Below are positions 7,471 through 17,254 of a stretch of 64,000 nt of DNA, piece by piece. The stretch spans positions 1,922,001-1,986,000 of the forward strand of contig CBDAQO010000002.1 in the NCBI GenBank assembly GCA_965199105.1. The letters are read 5' to 3'. This DNA is from LMUY01 sp965199105. Its GTDB lineage: Bacteria > Pseudomonadota > Alphaproteobacteria > Acetobacterales > Acetobacteraceae. The position numbers and the translations under genes are program-made. The notes under the pieces were generated by a model. It did no database searches, was not told the origin of the DNA, and worked only from the letters and a program-made list of their open reading frames with translations. Within the stretch, counting starts at the first letter, position 1. Each line of letters starts with the position of its first letter.

Positions 7471-9225
7471 TTATTGGAACGGCAGGTAGCGCAGGCTGAA
7501 CATCGCGATGTTGTCGTCGGTGCCGTTGTTGCCGCCACCGCCCGGCGCGGGCACGCCCTGGAAGATGGTGCGGCGGGTGTAGGAGTATTGCGCCCCCACT
7601 TCGACCGTCCCGTAATCGCCGTGCAGGAAGCGCCACCAAGCGCCGAGCGTGCCCTGGGTAATGCCCGAGGTGTTGCCGGTGCACGTCGCCGTGCTCAGCT
7701 CCACGTCACAGCCCGCGTTCGAGTAGAGCGGGTTGCCGTAGCCATAGCCCTTGCCCGCGACGTTGAAATACTTGGCACCGATCTGCTCGGTGCCGGCATA
7801 GCCGTAGATGTCGAAGTTGGGCGTCGGGTGGCCGATGAGGCCGAACAGCGCCTGCACCTCGGGCAGCGGGTCGGGCGCGCCGCTCGGCCCGATGGTGGCG
7901 TCGGGCAACTGGCCGCTGCCGTAGCGGCCGATGCCGTAGCCGGCCAGCGCGCGGCCCTCGAACACGAGCTTGCTGCCGAGGATGGGCAGGATGAACCCGC
8001 CGCCGACGCCGCCGCCCAGCCGGGTGTTGTCGTGGCCGTTGCCCACGACGCTCACCCGGTCCTGCATGAAGCGCGCCAGGCCGTAGAGTTCGTAGTGGCC
8101 GTAACCGGGGTCCGCCGTGCCCTTCAGGATCACGTCGGGCGCGATGTCGGTGCTGTAGCTGGCCGAGGGATCGAGCTGCGACAGGCCGGGGTTGTTGTAA
8201 TTCACCGTGCCGAGGCCAACGCCGGTGCCGTTGGTGCCGACCGAGTAGACCGTCTGCGGGCTCTCCATCGACAGCGCCAGGAAGTATTTGCTGTCATCGA
8301 AGCCCTTGGCCACCCGCAGCTCCGGCTGCCGCGCCCAGGTGAAGCCCGGCACGTATTGCGCGTCGATGGTGAGCGGCACGTCCTCCTGGTGCGGCGTGAC
8401 GCCCTGCTTGAACATGGTCGCCAAGCTCCACGACTGGCCGCCGAGCGCGTGCACATCGAGCGCGTCGTTGTCGTAGGACACGTAGGCCTGGCGCAGGCGC
8501 GGCGTGTAGCTGTTGCTCTCGTTGCTGTTGGCGGTGGGCGCGGCCCCGAGCACATCGAGCTCGGCATAGGCCTCGAGGTGCTCGGCCGGGCTGATGTCGC
8601 CATGCATCAGCATCGAGAAGCGGCTCTGCTGCGAGGTCAGCCGGAACTCGTTCTCGTGGTATTCCTGGCTCTGCGCGAACGGGATGGCGTTGAAGTTGGA
8701 GCCGATGCTGGTGGTCTCGTTGCGCGACCTGAACAGCCCTTCCAGCGCGACGAACCCACCCAACTGGACCGTGATGCCGCCGATGTGGAAGGTGCCGAGC
8801 GGCCCGGTGGTGCCCGCGTTCTGCGAGCTCGCGCCGGTGCTGTTGATGTTGAGCGAGGTCCAGTCGGTCTTCGGCGACGGGTCGTCGGGATGCGCCGGGC
8901 CAAGCCCCATGCCCAGGGTAAGCTCGTTGTTCGGCCGCCCGTTGCCCGGCGCGAAGCCGCTCGGCGGGGGCAGGCTGGCCACCGTCGCCTGGGTCTGCTC
9001 GGCGGTGGCGCGGGCCTTGTCCGCCGCGTCCTGCGCCGCCTTGATCTGCGCGTCCTTGGCCGCCATCTCGCGTCTCACGCGGGCGAGCTGCTCGTTCAGC
9101 GCCCGTATTTGCGACTGGATGGACTCGAGCTGGCTGGCCGACTGCGCCAGGGCCGGGCTGCCGTGCAACGCCAACGCCGCCGCGCCACACGCCAGAACCC
9201 ATCGCAACCCATTGCGTTTGCCCAT
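7471..9225 (-). CDS. Outer membrane porin with N-terminal coiled coil (DcaP/OprP-like)
   Basis: About 584 residues. A signal peptide ending 'SPALAQ' is followed by a heptad-rich coiled coil (~30-90, 'QIRALNEQLARVRREMAAK'). The rest is beta-barrel sequence of alternating residues ending 'MFSLRYLPFQ', with an aromatic near the C terminus as in barrel proteins. Segments such as 'SRFSMLMHGDISP', 'SYTPRLRQAYVSYDND' and 'LGGQSWSLATMFKQG' recall DcaP-type trimeric porins. A four-repeat Pho-box array lies just upstream, suggesting induction by phosphate starvation. ATG 9225 is chosen so that the signal peptide starts MGKRNG; ATG 9234 is also possible. Confidence 0.8.
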   Translation of the reverse strand: MGKRNGLRWVLACGAAALALHGSPALAQSASQLESIQSQIRALNEQLARVRREMAAKDAQIKAAQDAADKARATAEQTQATVASLPPPSGFAPGNGRPNNELTLGMGLGPAHPDDPSPKTDWTSLNINSTGASSQNAGTTGPLGTFHIGGITVQLGGFVALEGLFRSRNETTSIGSNFNAIPFAQSQEYHENEFRLTSQQSRFSMLMHGDISPAEHLEAYAELDVLGAAPTANSNESNSYTPRLRQAYVSYDNDALDVHALGGQSWSLATMFKQGVTPHQEDVPLTIDAQYVPGFTWARQPELRVAKGFDDSKYFLALSMESPQTVYSVGTNGTGVGLGTVNYNNPGLSQLDPSASYSTDIAPDVILKGTADPGYGHYELYGLARFMQDRVSVVGNGHDNTRLGGGVGGGFILPILGSKLVFEGRALAGYGIGRYGSGQLPDATIGPSGAPDPLPEVQALFGLIGHPTPNFDIYGYAGTEQIGAKYFNVAGKGYGYGNPLYSNAGCDVELSTATCTGNTSGITQGTLGAWWRFLHGDYGTVEVGAQYSYTRRTIFQGVPAPGGGGNNGTDDNIAMFSLRYLPFQ

Positions 9226-9270
9226 CAATCTCATCCCGATCCGCGACGGGAGTGGCTGTAGCCGCGGCTC

Positions 9271-9310
9271 GCGACAGAAATGTCACAGCCGGATGACAGC
9301 AGGGTGACAG
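9271..9310 (-). promoter_or_regulatory. Double Pho box (four heptamers at 11-bp period) upstream of the porin gene
   Basis: Read on the minus strand, four heptamers are CTGTCAC, CTGTCAT, CTGTGAC and CTGTCGC, each separated by exactly 4 bp (starts at + strand 9304, 9293, 9282, 9271). PhoB boxes consist of CTGTCAT-like heptamers with an 11-bp period. About 9 bp downstream lies CTACAG, a possible -10, and the porin ATG is 37-46 bp beyond the array. The position matches a PhoB-activated promoter. Confidence 0.75.
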
Positions 9311-9410
9311 GCGGTTGCTGTGGCGCAAACGCGACATCCTATGCTGGCCTCGGCACGACGTTATCGGGGCGGCTCTTCGCGCTGTGCGAGGGCGCGGCTA
9401 AGCTGGGGTG

Positions 9411-10757
9411 ATGCACGCCACCGCCCTCGATCCCGTCGGTCCCGAGCCGAGCCTCGCCGAGTTGCTGTCCCGCCGGCCCGCCTTGCGCATGGACGCGATG
9501 GACGGGTTGCTGCTAGAGCAGGTGCCGCTCGCGGCCATCGCCGCCGCGGTCGGAACGCCGTGTTGGGTGATCTCGGCCGGCACCCTGCGGTCCCGCCTGG
9601 CCAGCCTGCGCCGGGTGTTCGACCCGATGGGCGCCCACGTGCACTACGCGGTGAAGGCCAACGACCACCTGGCCGTGCTGCGATTGATGGCGGCAGGCGG
9701 CGCGGGGGCCGACGTGGTGAGCGGCGGCGAGCTGCAGCGCGCGTTGCAGGCGGGGGTGCCGCCGGGCCGCATTGTGTTCTCCGGCGTGGGCAAGAGCATG
9801 GCGGACCTGGCGCTGGCCGCCGCCGGCGGCATCGCCCAGGTGAATGTGGAGAGCGCGGCCGAGCTCGACATGCTGGCCGCCGCCGCCGCTGGCCGCTCCG
9901 TGCGGGTGGCGCTGCGCGTCAACCCCGACGTGGACGCCGGCACCCACGCCAAGATCACCACCGGGCGGGCGGACAACAAGTTCGGCATCGGCCTGGCCGA
10001 CGTGCTGCCGCTCTACGCCCACGCCGCCAGCCTGCCCGGCATCACCCCGGTGGGCCTGGCGCTGCATATCGGCAGCCAGATCGCGGTGGCCGCCCCGTTC
10101 CGCGCCGCCTTCGCCCGCGTGGCCGAGCAAGTGGCGGCGTTGCGCGCGGCAGGCCATGTGGTGACGGTGGTGGATTGCGGCGGCGGGCTCGGGATCAGCT
10201 ACCGCGACGAGACGGAGGGCTCGCCGCTGGTGCTGGCGGGGGCCATGGCGCAGGCGTTCGGCGGCTTGGGGCTGCAGTTGATGGTGGAGCCGGGCCGCTG
10301 GCTCGCCGGGCCGGCCGGGCTGCTGCTCGCCAGCGTCGTGCTGGAGAAATCCACCGCCGGGCGCCGCTTCGTGGTGCTGGACGCAGCGATGAACGACCTG
10401 CTGCGGCCCGCCATGTATGACGCATGGCACGCCATCGTCCCGGTCGCCGCCGCGGACGCCGCCGCGCAGCACAGCCCGGCCGACGTGGTCGGCCCGGTGT
10501 GCGAGACCGGGGACACCTTCGCGCGACAACGTCCGCTGCCACCGCTGCGCCGCAACGCGAATGTAGCGATCCTGGACACGGGTGCGTATGGTTCGGTCAT
10601 GAGTTCCACGTACAACGCCCGGCCGCTCGCGGCGCAGGTTCTGGTGGATGGGGCGCGCTGGGCGGTGATCCGCGCGCGGCAGCCGGTTGAAGCGCTGTGG
10701 GCGGGCGAGACCGTGCCCGACTGGTGGGCGCCTCTGCCTACACCGGACGGCCGATGA
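9411..10757 (+). CDS. lysA: Diaminopimelate decarboxylase
   Basis: 448 residues. It converts meso-diaminopimelate to lysine, the last step of lysine synthesis, using PLP. The alanine-racemase-type barrel carries the PLP lysine in 'HYAVKAND'. 'NKFGIGLADV', 'LHIGSQI' and 'VDCGGGLGISY' are family motifs, and the C-terminal beta domain has 'GPVCETGDTF' and 'DTGAYGSVMSSTYN'. ATG 9411 is preferred over the GTG three bases earlier; AAGCTGGGG is a modest ribosome-binding site. The stop overlaps the next start (ATGA), an arrangement common in alphaproteobacteria. Confidence 0.96.
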   Translation: MHATALDPVGPEPSLAELLSRRPALRMDAMDGLLLEQVPLAAIAAAVGTPCWVISAGTLRSRLASLRRVFDPMGAHVHYAVKANDHLAVLRLMAAGGAGADVVSGGELQRALQAGVPPGRIVFSGVGKSMADLALAAAGGIAQVNVESAAELDMLAAAAAGRSVRVALRVNPDVDAGTHAKITTGRADNKFGIGLADVLPLYAHAASLPGITPVGLALHIGSQIAVAAPFRAAFARVAEQVAALRAAGHVVTVVDCGGGLGISYRDETEGSPLVLAGAMAQAFGGLGLQLMVEPGRWLAGPAGLLLASVVLEKSTAGRRFVVLDAAMNDLLRPAMYDAWHAIVPVAAADAAAQHSPADVVGPVCETGDTFARQRPLPPLRRNANVAILDTGAYGSVMSSTYNARPLAAQVLVDGARWAVIRARQPVEALWAGETVPDWWAPLPTPDGR

Positions 10758-13327
10758 GCGACGCGACACGCACCCTGCAATCGCACCTGGCGCGACGCCG
10801 GACGCGGTCCCGCCAGGTGCTGTGGGTGGAGCGGGTGTGGCCGTCGCTGTGGCCCGCCCTGAGCCTGGTCGGCGCCTGGCTGGTGGCGGCCCTGTTCGAC
10901 CTGCCGTCGCTGCTGTCGCCGGCGTGGCATCTCGGGCTGGAGGCCGCCGTGGGGGTGGGCGTCGCCGTGCTGCTATGGCGCGGGTTGCGCCCGCTGGTGC
11001 GCCCGACCGACGCCGAGGTGGACCGCCGGCTCGAGACCGCGAGCGGCCTGCGCCATCGCCCGCTGGTCGCTATTGGGGATCGGCCCGCCGCGACCGACGC
11101 CGCCAGCGCGTCCCTCTGGCAGGCGCATATCGACCGTGCCCGCGCCGAGGTGGCCCGCCTGCGGGTCGGTTGGCCGCGACCCGGCATCCCGCAACGCGAC
11201 GTGCGCGCGACCCGGGCCGCCATCGCCGTGCTGCTGGTGGCCGGTGTGGTGATCGCCGGGCCGGACGCGCCGGCGCGGATTTGGCGCTCGCTGTGGCCCG
11301 GCCTGCCGCAGGGCCCCGCCACCCCCGCGCCCGAGTTGCAGGCCTGGCTGACCCCGCCCTCCTACACCGGGCTGGCCCCCGTGTTCCTGCACCCGGATGC
11401 GCCCGCCGTCGCCGTGCCCACCGGGTCCCACCTCACGGTGAGCCTGACCGGGGGGCAGGGCGCCCCCAGCCTCACCTTCGCCGGCCAGACCACGCCGTTT
11501 GCCGCGCTGGACGCGCAAAGCTGGCAGGCCGACCGCGACGTCACCGCCAGCGGCACATTGGCCGTGTTCCGCCACAGCCGGTCGCAGGGGCGCTGGGACG
11601 TGACGGCGATCCCAGACGCGCCGCCCACCGTCGCCTGGGCCGACCCGCCGGGTGCCGGGCGTGACCAGCGCCGGCTGCAGACGCGCCTACCCTGGACGGC
11701 GACCGACGATTACGGCGTGGTCTCGCTGCAGGCAGAACTGCGGCTGCGTGACCGCCCGGCGGCCGAGCCGATCGTGATCAACATTCCAGTGCCAGGCAGC
11801 GCCAGCAAGTCGGCCCACGGCATCGCGAGCCAAGAGCTGATTTCGCACCCATGGGCCGGGCTCCCCGTGGTGGCGACCCTGGTGGCCAAGGACGCGCCGG
11901 GCCAGCGCGCCACCAGCGGCCAAGCCAGTTTCACCCTGCCGGAGCGCAGCTTCAAGAACGCCCTCGCACGGGCCCTGATCGACATCCGCAAGCGCCTCAG
12001 CCTGCAGCCCGAGCAGCACGCCCAGGCCGCGTCCGACCTGGAGGCGTTGGGTGACGAACCGGACGCGTTCGACAACAACACCGGCATCTTCCTTACGCTG
12101 AGCGCGACGGCCAAGCTGCTCGAGCGCAGCGGCGAGCCGGCCGACATCGCGGAAGCGCAGTCGCGGCTGTGGTCGCTCGCCTTGCAGATCGAGGACAACG
12201 CGGTGGCGCGGACAGCCCAAGCCGTCCAGGCGGCGCGCGACGCGCTGCAGCAGAGCGTGCAGAAGGGCGACAAGACCGACATCGAGAAGAAGGCCGAAGC
12301 GCTGCGCCGCGAAATCCAGCGCCACCTGCAGGCGCTGGCCGAGCAAGCGCGCCGGGACGGCACGTTGATGCCGTTCGATCCCTCGACCCGCACGCTCAAT
12401 CAGCAGGACTTCGACAAGCTGACCCAGGAGATGCAGGACGCGGCCCAGGCTGGGCGGATGGACGAGGCGCAGGACAAGCTGCAGCAATTGCAGCGCATGC
12501 TCGATCAGCTCAAGCAGGCGGAGTCCAACCCCGGCGGCGACCGCAAGCAGGCGCGGCAGCAGCGTCAGCGCGGTCAGCAGCAGATGGGCGCGGCGGAGGA
12601 CATGATTGCGCGGGAAGGCGCCATGAAGGGCCGGGCAGGGGAGCGGGCGCAACCTGCCCCATCCACCGCGCAAGCCACTCCGCCGCCGAGTGAGGCGGGC
12701 CCAGCCGTCCCGCCCAAGGATGCAACCGCCAGCCGCGAGCTCGACGGCCGGCAGCAGCGCGCACTGCGCCGGGCGCTCGGCCAGATGATGCAGAACTTCG
12801 GCGACCTGACCGGCAAGGTCCCCGAGCAGCTCAGCCAGGCTGACATCGCCATGGACCAGGCCAACCAGGCGCTTTCCGCTGGCAAGGACACCGCCGCCGC
12901 CGCCGCCGACCAGCGCGCCATCGACGCGCTGAAGCAGGGCGAGCAGCAGATGAGCCAGCAGATGGCCAGCTCACTCGGCATTTCCGTGCAACCCGGCGAG
13001 GGCGAAGGGCAGGGCGGCGGCCCCGGCGACCAGATGACGCAAGACGACGGCCAAGGCGACGACAACGGCCAGGATCGCGGCTCGCGCGACGCCGACAATG
13101 GCGGCGACACCCGCCCGGATGGCGCCGACGTGCAGCGCGACCCGCTCGGCCGGCCGACACAGGATGGCACCGCCGGCCGGGCCGATGGTGGCGACGTGCA
13201 CGTGCCCGACCAGATGGAGGCCGCCCGCACGCGGGACCTGCAGGCGGAGCTGCGCCGTCGGGAAGGCCAGCGCACCCGGCCGGAAAGTGAGTTGGACTAT
13301 ATCGGCCGCTTGTTAAAGCCGTACTAA
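10754..13327 (+). CDS. TIGR02302/DUF4175 family membrane protein
   Basis: 857 residues starting at the ATG that overlaps the lysA stop. Three hydrophobic helices lie near the N terminus ('ALSLVGAWLVAALF', 'AAVGVGVAVLLW', 'IAVLLVAGVVIAG'). A periplasmic-type region is followed by a long glutamine-rich helical segment and a Gly/Asp/Gln-rich low-complexity tail that ends 'LDYIGRLLKPY'. This layout and the position after lysA match the alphaproteobacterial DUF4175 family. No biochemical role is established; an envelope role is plausible from topology only. Confidence 0.85.
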   Translation: MSDATRTLQSHLARRRTRSRQVLWVERVWPSLWPALSLVGAWLVAALFDLPSLLSPAWHLGLEAAVGVGVAVLLWRGLRPLVRPTDAEVDRRLETASGLRHRPLVAIGDRPAATDAASASLWQAHIDRARAEVARLRVGWPRPGIPQRDVRATRAAIAVLLVAGVVIAGPDAPARIWRSLWPGLPQGPATPAPELQAWLTPPSYTGLAPVFLHPDAPAVAVPTGSHLTVSLTGGQGAPSLTFAGQTTPFAALDAQSWQADRDVTASGTLAVFRHSRSQGRWDVTAIPDAPPTVAWADPPGAGRDQRRLQTRLPWTATDDYGVVSLQAELRLRDRPAAEPIVINIPVPGSASKSAHGIASQELISHPWAGLPVVATLVAKDAPGQRATSGQASFTLPERSFKNALARALIDIRKRLSLQPEQHAQAASDLEALGDEPDAFDNNTGIFLTLSATAKLLERSGEPADIAEAQSRLWSLALQIEDNAVARTAQAVQAARDALQQSVQKGDKTDIEKKAEALRREIQRHLQALAEQARRDGTLMPFDPSTRTLNQQDFDKLTQEMQDAAQAGRMDEAQDKLQQLQRMLDQLKQAESNPGGDRKQARQQRQRGQQQMGAAEDMIAREGAMKGRAGERAQPAPSTAQATPPPSEAGPAVPPKDATASRELDGRQQRALRRALGQMMQNFGDLTGKVPEQLSQADIAMDQANQALSAGKDTAAAAADQRAIDALKQGEQQMSQQMASSLGISVQPGEGEGQGGGPGDQMTQDDGQGDDNGQDRGSRDADNGGDTRPDGADVQRDPLGRPTQDGTAGRADGGDVHVPDQMEAARTRDLQAELRRREGQRTRPESELDYIGRLLKPY

Positions 13328-13337
13328 CAGCGCCCGG

Positions 13338-14918
13338 TCACGCCAGCCGCACGTTCCAAAACACCGGCACGCTCCCCGCCAGCACGCCCTGCACCCGCTT
13401 GCTGAACGCGGTGAACGGCAGTTGCTGGCCGAGCGGCACGTAGGGCACGTCCTGAAACGCCTGCAACTGCATCTTGGCCGTGATCGCCTGCTGCGCCGCC
13501 AGGTCGGGTGCGGTAAACCATTGCGCGCGCAGGCTTTCCAGCTCCGGGCTGCTCGGCCAGCCCGGCGCCGCGCTCTTGCCGTTCGCCCGCAGGAACACGT
13601 GCCCCGCCGGGCTGAATTGGTCGAGCCCGCTCCAGTTGGTGTGGAACACGCTCCAGCCGCCCGCCTCCACCGGGTCCATCTTGGCCCGGCGCTGCACCAG
13701 CGTGCCCCAGTCGCTCACCTGGTAGTCCACGTTGAGGCCAAGTTGCTTCAGCAGGTCCTGCCCCACGTCGGACAGCGCCTTGGAGCCCGGGATGTCGCCC
13801 GCGCCGAGCACGACCGTCCGCTCGCCGCGATAGCCGCTCGCCACCACCGCCGCGCGCAGCTTGGCCATGTTCCGCGGGGCGGTCAGCACCTGCATGCCAG
13901 CGTCGGAGGCCAGCGGTGTGCCCGGGCAGAAGATGCCGACGCCGTCGTGCCAGTTGGCCGGGTCGTTCGACACCGCCTGCATGAAGTCCCCCTGCACGAC
14001 CGCGGCCAGCACCACACGGCGCAGCGCCGGGTTGTCGAATGGCGACTGCAGATGGTTCATCCGCAGTGTGCTGACCAGCCCGGTCGGGTCGTTGTGCCGC
14101 ACCACCACGCCGGCGCGCGCTTGCAGCGAGGGCACCAAATCCGCGTCCGGCACCCACCACCAATCCACTTCGCCGCGGCTTAGTGCGGCAAACGCGGTGC
14201 TGCTGTCCGGAATGATGTGCCATTCGACCCGATCGAGGTGGACCACCTTTGGGCCCGCCGTCCACTCCACCGCGCCATCCGCCCGCGGCACGTAGCCGTC
14301 GAACTTCTCGTACACCACCAGCGAGCCCGGCACGCGCTCATCCGCCTTGAACCGGAACGGGCCCGAGCCGACCATCTCGGTGACCTGCTTGAACGGATCG
14401 GTCGACGCCAAACGCTCGGGCATAATGGCGCACATCGAGGGCGGCGCTTTGCCCAGCGCGTCCGGCAACAGCGGGAAGGGCGTCTTGAGCCGGAATTGGA
14501 TCGTGCGGTCATCGGCGGCGGCAAGTTCGTCCGTTGCCGCCAGCAAGGCCTGGCCGAATGCGTCCCGCGCGCCCCAGCGCTTGATGCTGGCCACACAATC
14601 CCGCGCCAGCACCGGCGAGCCGTCGTGGAAGCGCAAGCCCTCGCGCAGGGTGATGCGCCAACGCTTGCCGTCTTCCTCCGCCACGGCGCCCGCCGCCATC
14701 TGGGGCGAAACGCGGTAGCTGGCGTCCATGCCGAACAGCGTGTCGAACACCATGAAGCCGTGGTCGCGGGTCTGGTACGTGGTGGTCCAGACCGGGTCGA
14801 GCACCGCAACGTCGGTTTGCGGCACGAAGCGCAGGACGTTGGTGCTCGCGCCCCGTGCGAGCATCGGCGCGGCAAGCGTGCCAGCAGCGGCGGCGACAAA
14901 GCGGCGGCGGTCGAGCAT
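13338..14918 (-). CDS. ABC transporter substrate-binding protein, family 5 (peptide/oligopeptide type), Tat-exported
   Basis: About 526 residues. The N terminus 'MLDRRRFVAAAAGTLAAP' is a Tat-like signal; the ATG at 14918 has GGAGAG upstream. Family 5 features are 'DVAVLDPVWTTTYQTRDHG', 'WRITLREGLRFHDGSPV' and 'VGSGPFRFKADE'. Such proteins bind peptides, glutathione, nickel chelates or opines for a Dpp/Opp-like transporter. No permease or ATPase genes are adjacent, so the ligand and partner are unknown. It is convergent with the DUF4175 gene, with 10 bp between stops, and divergent from the GDSL hydrolase gene. Confidence 0.88.
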   Translation of the reverse strand: MLDRRRFVAAAAGTLAAPMLARGASTNVLRFVPQTDVAVLDPVWTTTYQTRDHGFMVFDTLFGMDASYRVSPQMAAGAVAEEDGKRWRITLREGLRFHDGSPVLARDCVASIKRWGARDAFGQALLAATDELAAADDRTIQFRLKTPFPLLPDALGKAPPSMCAIMPERLASTDPFKQVTEMVGSGPFRFKADERVPGSLVVYEKFDGYVPRADGAVEWTAGPKVVHLDRVEWHIIPDSSTAFAALSRGEVDWWWVPDADLVPSLQARAGVVVRHNDPTGLVSTLRMNHLQSPFDNPALRRVVLAAVVQGDFMQAVSNDPANWHDGVGIFCPGTPLASDAGMQVLTAPRNMAKLRAAVVASGYRGERTVVLGAGDIPGSKALSDVGQDLLKQLGLNVDYQVSDWGTLVQRRAKMDPVEAGGWSVFHTNWSGLDQFSPAGHVFLRANGKSAAPGWPSSPELESLRAQWFTAPDLAAQQAITAKMQLQAFQDVPYVPLGQQLPFTAFSKRVQGVLAGSVPVFWNVRLA

Positions 14919-15047
14919 GGTCGCTAGCTCTCCATCTGGCCCGCTCAGCCTGCATGGCTTCGGCGCTGAGCGGAAGCTACAAGCTTGAGCGCTACGGCGA
15001 CAGATGACAGTCTGCGCCGCCGACGCTCGCCGCGGGAAGGACACCCT

Positions 15048-16445
15048 ATGCCTCTACGATACCCGGCCCTGTTGGCGGGCATGGTCACCTCCTTGGTGTG
15101 CCTCGCCGGCCCCGCGCAGGCGCAGCATTGGGGCACTGTCTGGACCGGCGCCGACCAAGGCCCCTACCCGGCCGGGAACACGGCGCTGCAACCCTCGCTG
15201 GATTTCGCCTTCCCCCACGCCGACACCGGCTCGCACGACCAAAGCTTCCGCCTCATCATCAAGCCCGACCTGTTCGGCCGGCAAATGCGGTTCCGCTTTT
15301 CGAACGCGTTCGGCCATCAGCCAATCACCTTCGACACCGCCTTCGTCGGCCTGCAGATGAGTGGCGCAGCCGTCGTCCCTGGCACCAACCGACCCCTGCT
15401 GTTCGGCGGCAAACCCACCGTCACAGTCCAACCCGGGGCCCAAATCTGGTCAGACGCCGTGCTGCTCCCCTACGTCCACGACCCGGCGTCCCCCGACCTG
15501 GCCGGCCGCAAGCTCGCCGTTACCTTCCACGTGTCGGGCGATAGCGGCCCGATCACCTGGCACGCCCTGGCGCTCACCACCTCCTACGTCACCGCGCCCG
15601 GCGCCGGCGCGATCGGCGACTTGGAGGACGACAGCGCCTTCCCCAATAGCACCACCTCCTGGTTCTTCCTCGACGCCGCCGACGCCGCCACCCTGCCGGA
15701 CACCCACGTCATCGTTTGCATTGGGGACAGCATAACCGACGGAAATGACTCGACCCTTAACGGCGACGACCGCTGGACCGACGTCCTGTCCCGCCGATTG
15801 CACAACGACGGACAGCATGTGGCGGTGGTGAACCAGGGGATCAGCGGCAACCAGGTGTTGGCCGCGGCCGATGCCGACGCTGGCAAGCCTCTGAACGGCG
15901 GCACCCCGCTCACCGCCCGCCTGGACCGCGACGTGCTGGCGCTCTCGGGCGTGACCGACGTGATCATATTCGAGGGCATCAACGATCTGGCCACGGGTGC
16001 CACCCCCGGCGCGGTCGCCGACGGTCTGCGCGCGGCGGTCGACCGCATCCGAGCCAAGTTCAAGGGCGTCAAGGTGGTCGGTGCCACGCTCACCAGCGCC
16101 CGCGGCAGCTCGCTCCCCGGCTATGGCACCACAGGCACCGACGCCCGGCGCCACCAGTTGAACGACCTGTTGAGCAAGCCCGGCCTCTATGACGCCGTAA
16201 TCGACTTCGACGCCGCAACGGTGGACACGCAAACCGGTGAGCTCCGTGCCGATTTCGTGCCCAACTCCACCAATGGCGGCCCGGGCGACAAGCTGCACCC
16301 CAACCGGGCGGGCTTCCTTGCCATGGGCGACGCGGTGGACCTGCGGGCCTTGGTGCCGCCGCCGCGCCCCCGCCCTCGCCCCCGGCCAGCCCCGCCGCCG
16401 CCGGAGCCAACGACGGACGCGCCCGCCTCACCGCTGACGCAATGA
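15048..16445 (+). CDS. Secreted SGNH/GDSL hydrolase
   Basis: 465 residues. The start at 15048 (GGGAAGGA upstream) gives a signal peptide ending 'GPAQAQ'. An N-terminal beta-sandwich domain of ~210 residues precedes the SGNH catalytic domain: block I 'VCIGDSITDG' with the nucleophilic serine, a block III-like 'FEGINDLATG', and block V 'DKLHPNRAG' with the Asp/His pair. It probably deacylates an ester, for example on a polysaccharide or lipid, outside the cytoplasm. The C terminus is a proline/arginine-rich tail ('PPPRPRPRPRPAPPPP'). Its stop overlaps the next ATG. Confidence 0.88.
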   Translation: MPLRYPALLAGMVTSLVCLAGPAQAQHWGTVWTGADQGPYPAGNTALQPSLDFAFPHADTGSHDQSFRLIIKPDLFGRQMRFRFSNAFGHQPITFDTAFVGLQMSGAAVVPGTNRPLLFGGKPTVTVQPGAQIWSDAVLLPYVHDPASPDLAGRKLAVTFHVSGDSGPITWHALALTTSYVTAPGAGAIGDLEDDSAFPNSTTSWFFLDAADAATLPDTHVIVCIGDSITDGNDSTLNGDDRWTDVLSRRLHNDGQHVAVVNQGISGNQVLAAADADAGKPLNGGTPLTARLDRDVLALSGVTDVIIFEGINDLATGATPGAVADGLRAAVDRIRAKFKGVKVVGATLTSARGSSLPGYGTTGTDARRHQLNDLLSKPGLYDAVIDFDAATVDTQTGELRADFVPNSTNGGPGDKLHPNRAGFLAMGDAVDLRALVPPPRPRPRPRPAPPPPEPTTDAPASPLTQ

Positions 16446-17254
16446 CCGGCGACGGCGACTATGTCGGACGCTCCGAAACCCGCACCGACCAGGTGTGGCC
16501 GCATTTGGTGCGAGGCTTGGCCGCCACCCTCGACGTGCCGCTCCCCATCGACCACTTGCCGCCCCTGTGGCACTGGCTGCTGTTCGCCGACTGGGCGCCC
16601 GCCAGCATGTTGGGCCCCGACGGGCACCCACGCCGCGGCGGATTTCTCCCCCCGGTGCACGACCTGCCGCGCCGCATGTGGGCCGGCGGCAGGGTCGGCT
16701 TCCACGCGGACCTGCGGGTCGGTGAGGCCGTCACCCGCGTCAGCACGATCGCGTCGGTGGAGGAGAAAACCGGCAGCACCGGGCCGCTGGTCTTTGTCAC
16801 CGTCCGTCACGAGGTATCGGGCGAGGCCGGGCCGGCGCTCACCGAGGAACAGGACTTGGTCTACCGTGGCACCGAGGGCGATGCGGTCAAACCCGGCGAG
16901 CCGGCACCACCAATCGCCCTGGCCGCCGCGCGCGAGGTTCGGCCAGACGCGCTCCAGTTGTTCCGCTATTCGGCGTTGACGGGCAACGGCCACCGCATCC
17001 ACTACGACGCGGATTACGCGCGCGGCGAGGAGGGCTATCCCGGCTTGGTGGTGCATGGTCCGCTCCAGGCGACATGGATGGCGGGCCTTGCCGCCGAACT
17101 CGGCCCGCTCGGCCGCTTCAGCTTCCGTGGCCGCCGCCCCGCCTTCGCCGGCACCCCACTGCAGATCGAGGCCTGGCACACCCCGGCCGGCCTGCGCCTG
17201 CGCACCCGCGACGCCAGCGGAGCGATCTGCATGACGGCGGAAGCCGCGGCTTGA
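16442..17254 (+). CDS. HTD2-like / mesaconyl-C4-CoA hydratase-like dehydratase (MaoC superfamily)
   Basis: 270 residues. The C-terminal half has hot-dog fold features: 'LFRYSALTGNGHRIHYDADY' and 'GYPGLVVHGPLQATWM', which contain the hydratase His/Asp residues. The N-terminal half is the substrate-binding hot-dog copy ('MWAGGRVGFHADLRVGE'). Relatives hydrate or dehydrate acyl thioesters (HTD2, mesaconyl-C4-CoA hydratase). The start overlaps the GDSL gene stop (ATGA), and the next gene starts at TTG inside this gene's stop, so the three are coupled. The exact substrate is unknown. Confidence 0.82.
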   Translation: MTGDGDYVGRSETRTDQVWPHLVRGLAATLDVPLPIDHLPPLWHWLLFADWAPASMLGPDGHPRRGGFLPPVHDLPRRMWAGGRVGFHADLRVGEAVTRVSTIASVEEKTGSTGPLVFVTVRHEVSGEAGPALTEEQDLVYRGTEGDAVKPGEPAPPIALAAAREVRPDALQLFRYSALTGNGHRIHYDADYARGEEGYPGLVVHGPLQATWMAGLAAELGPLGRFSFRGRRPAFAGTPLQIEAWHTPAGLRLRTRDASGAICMTAEAAA

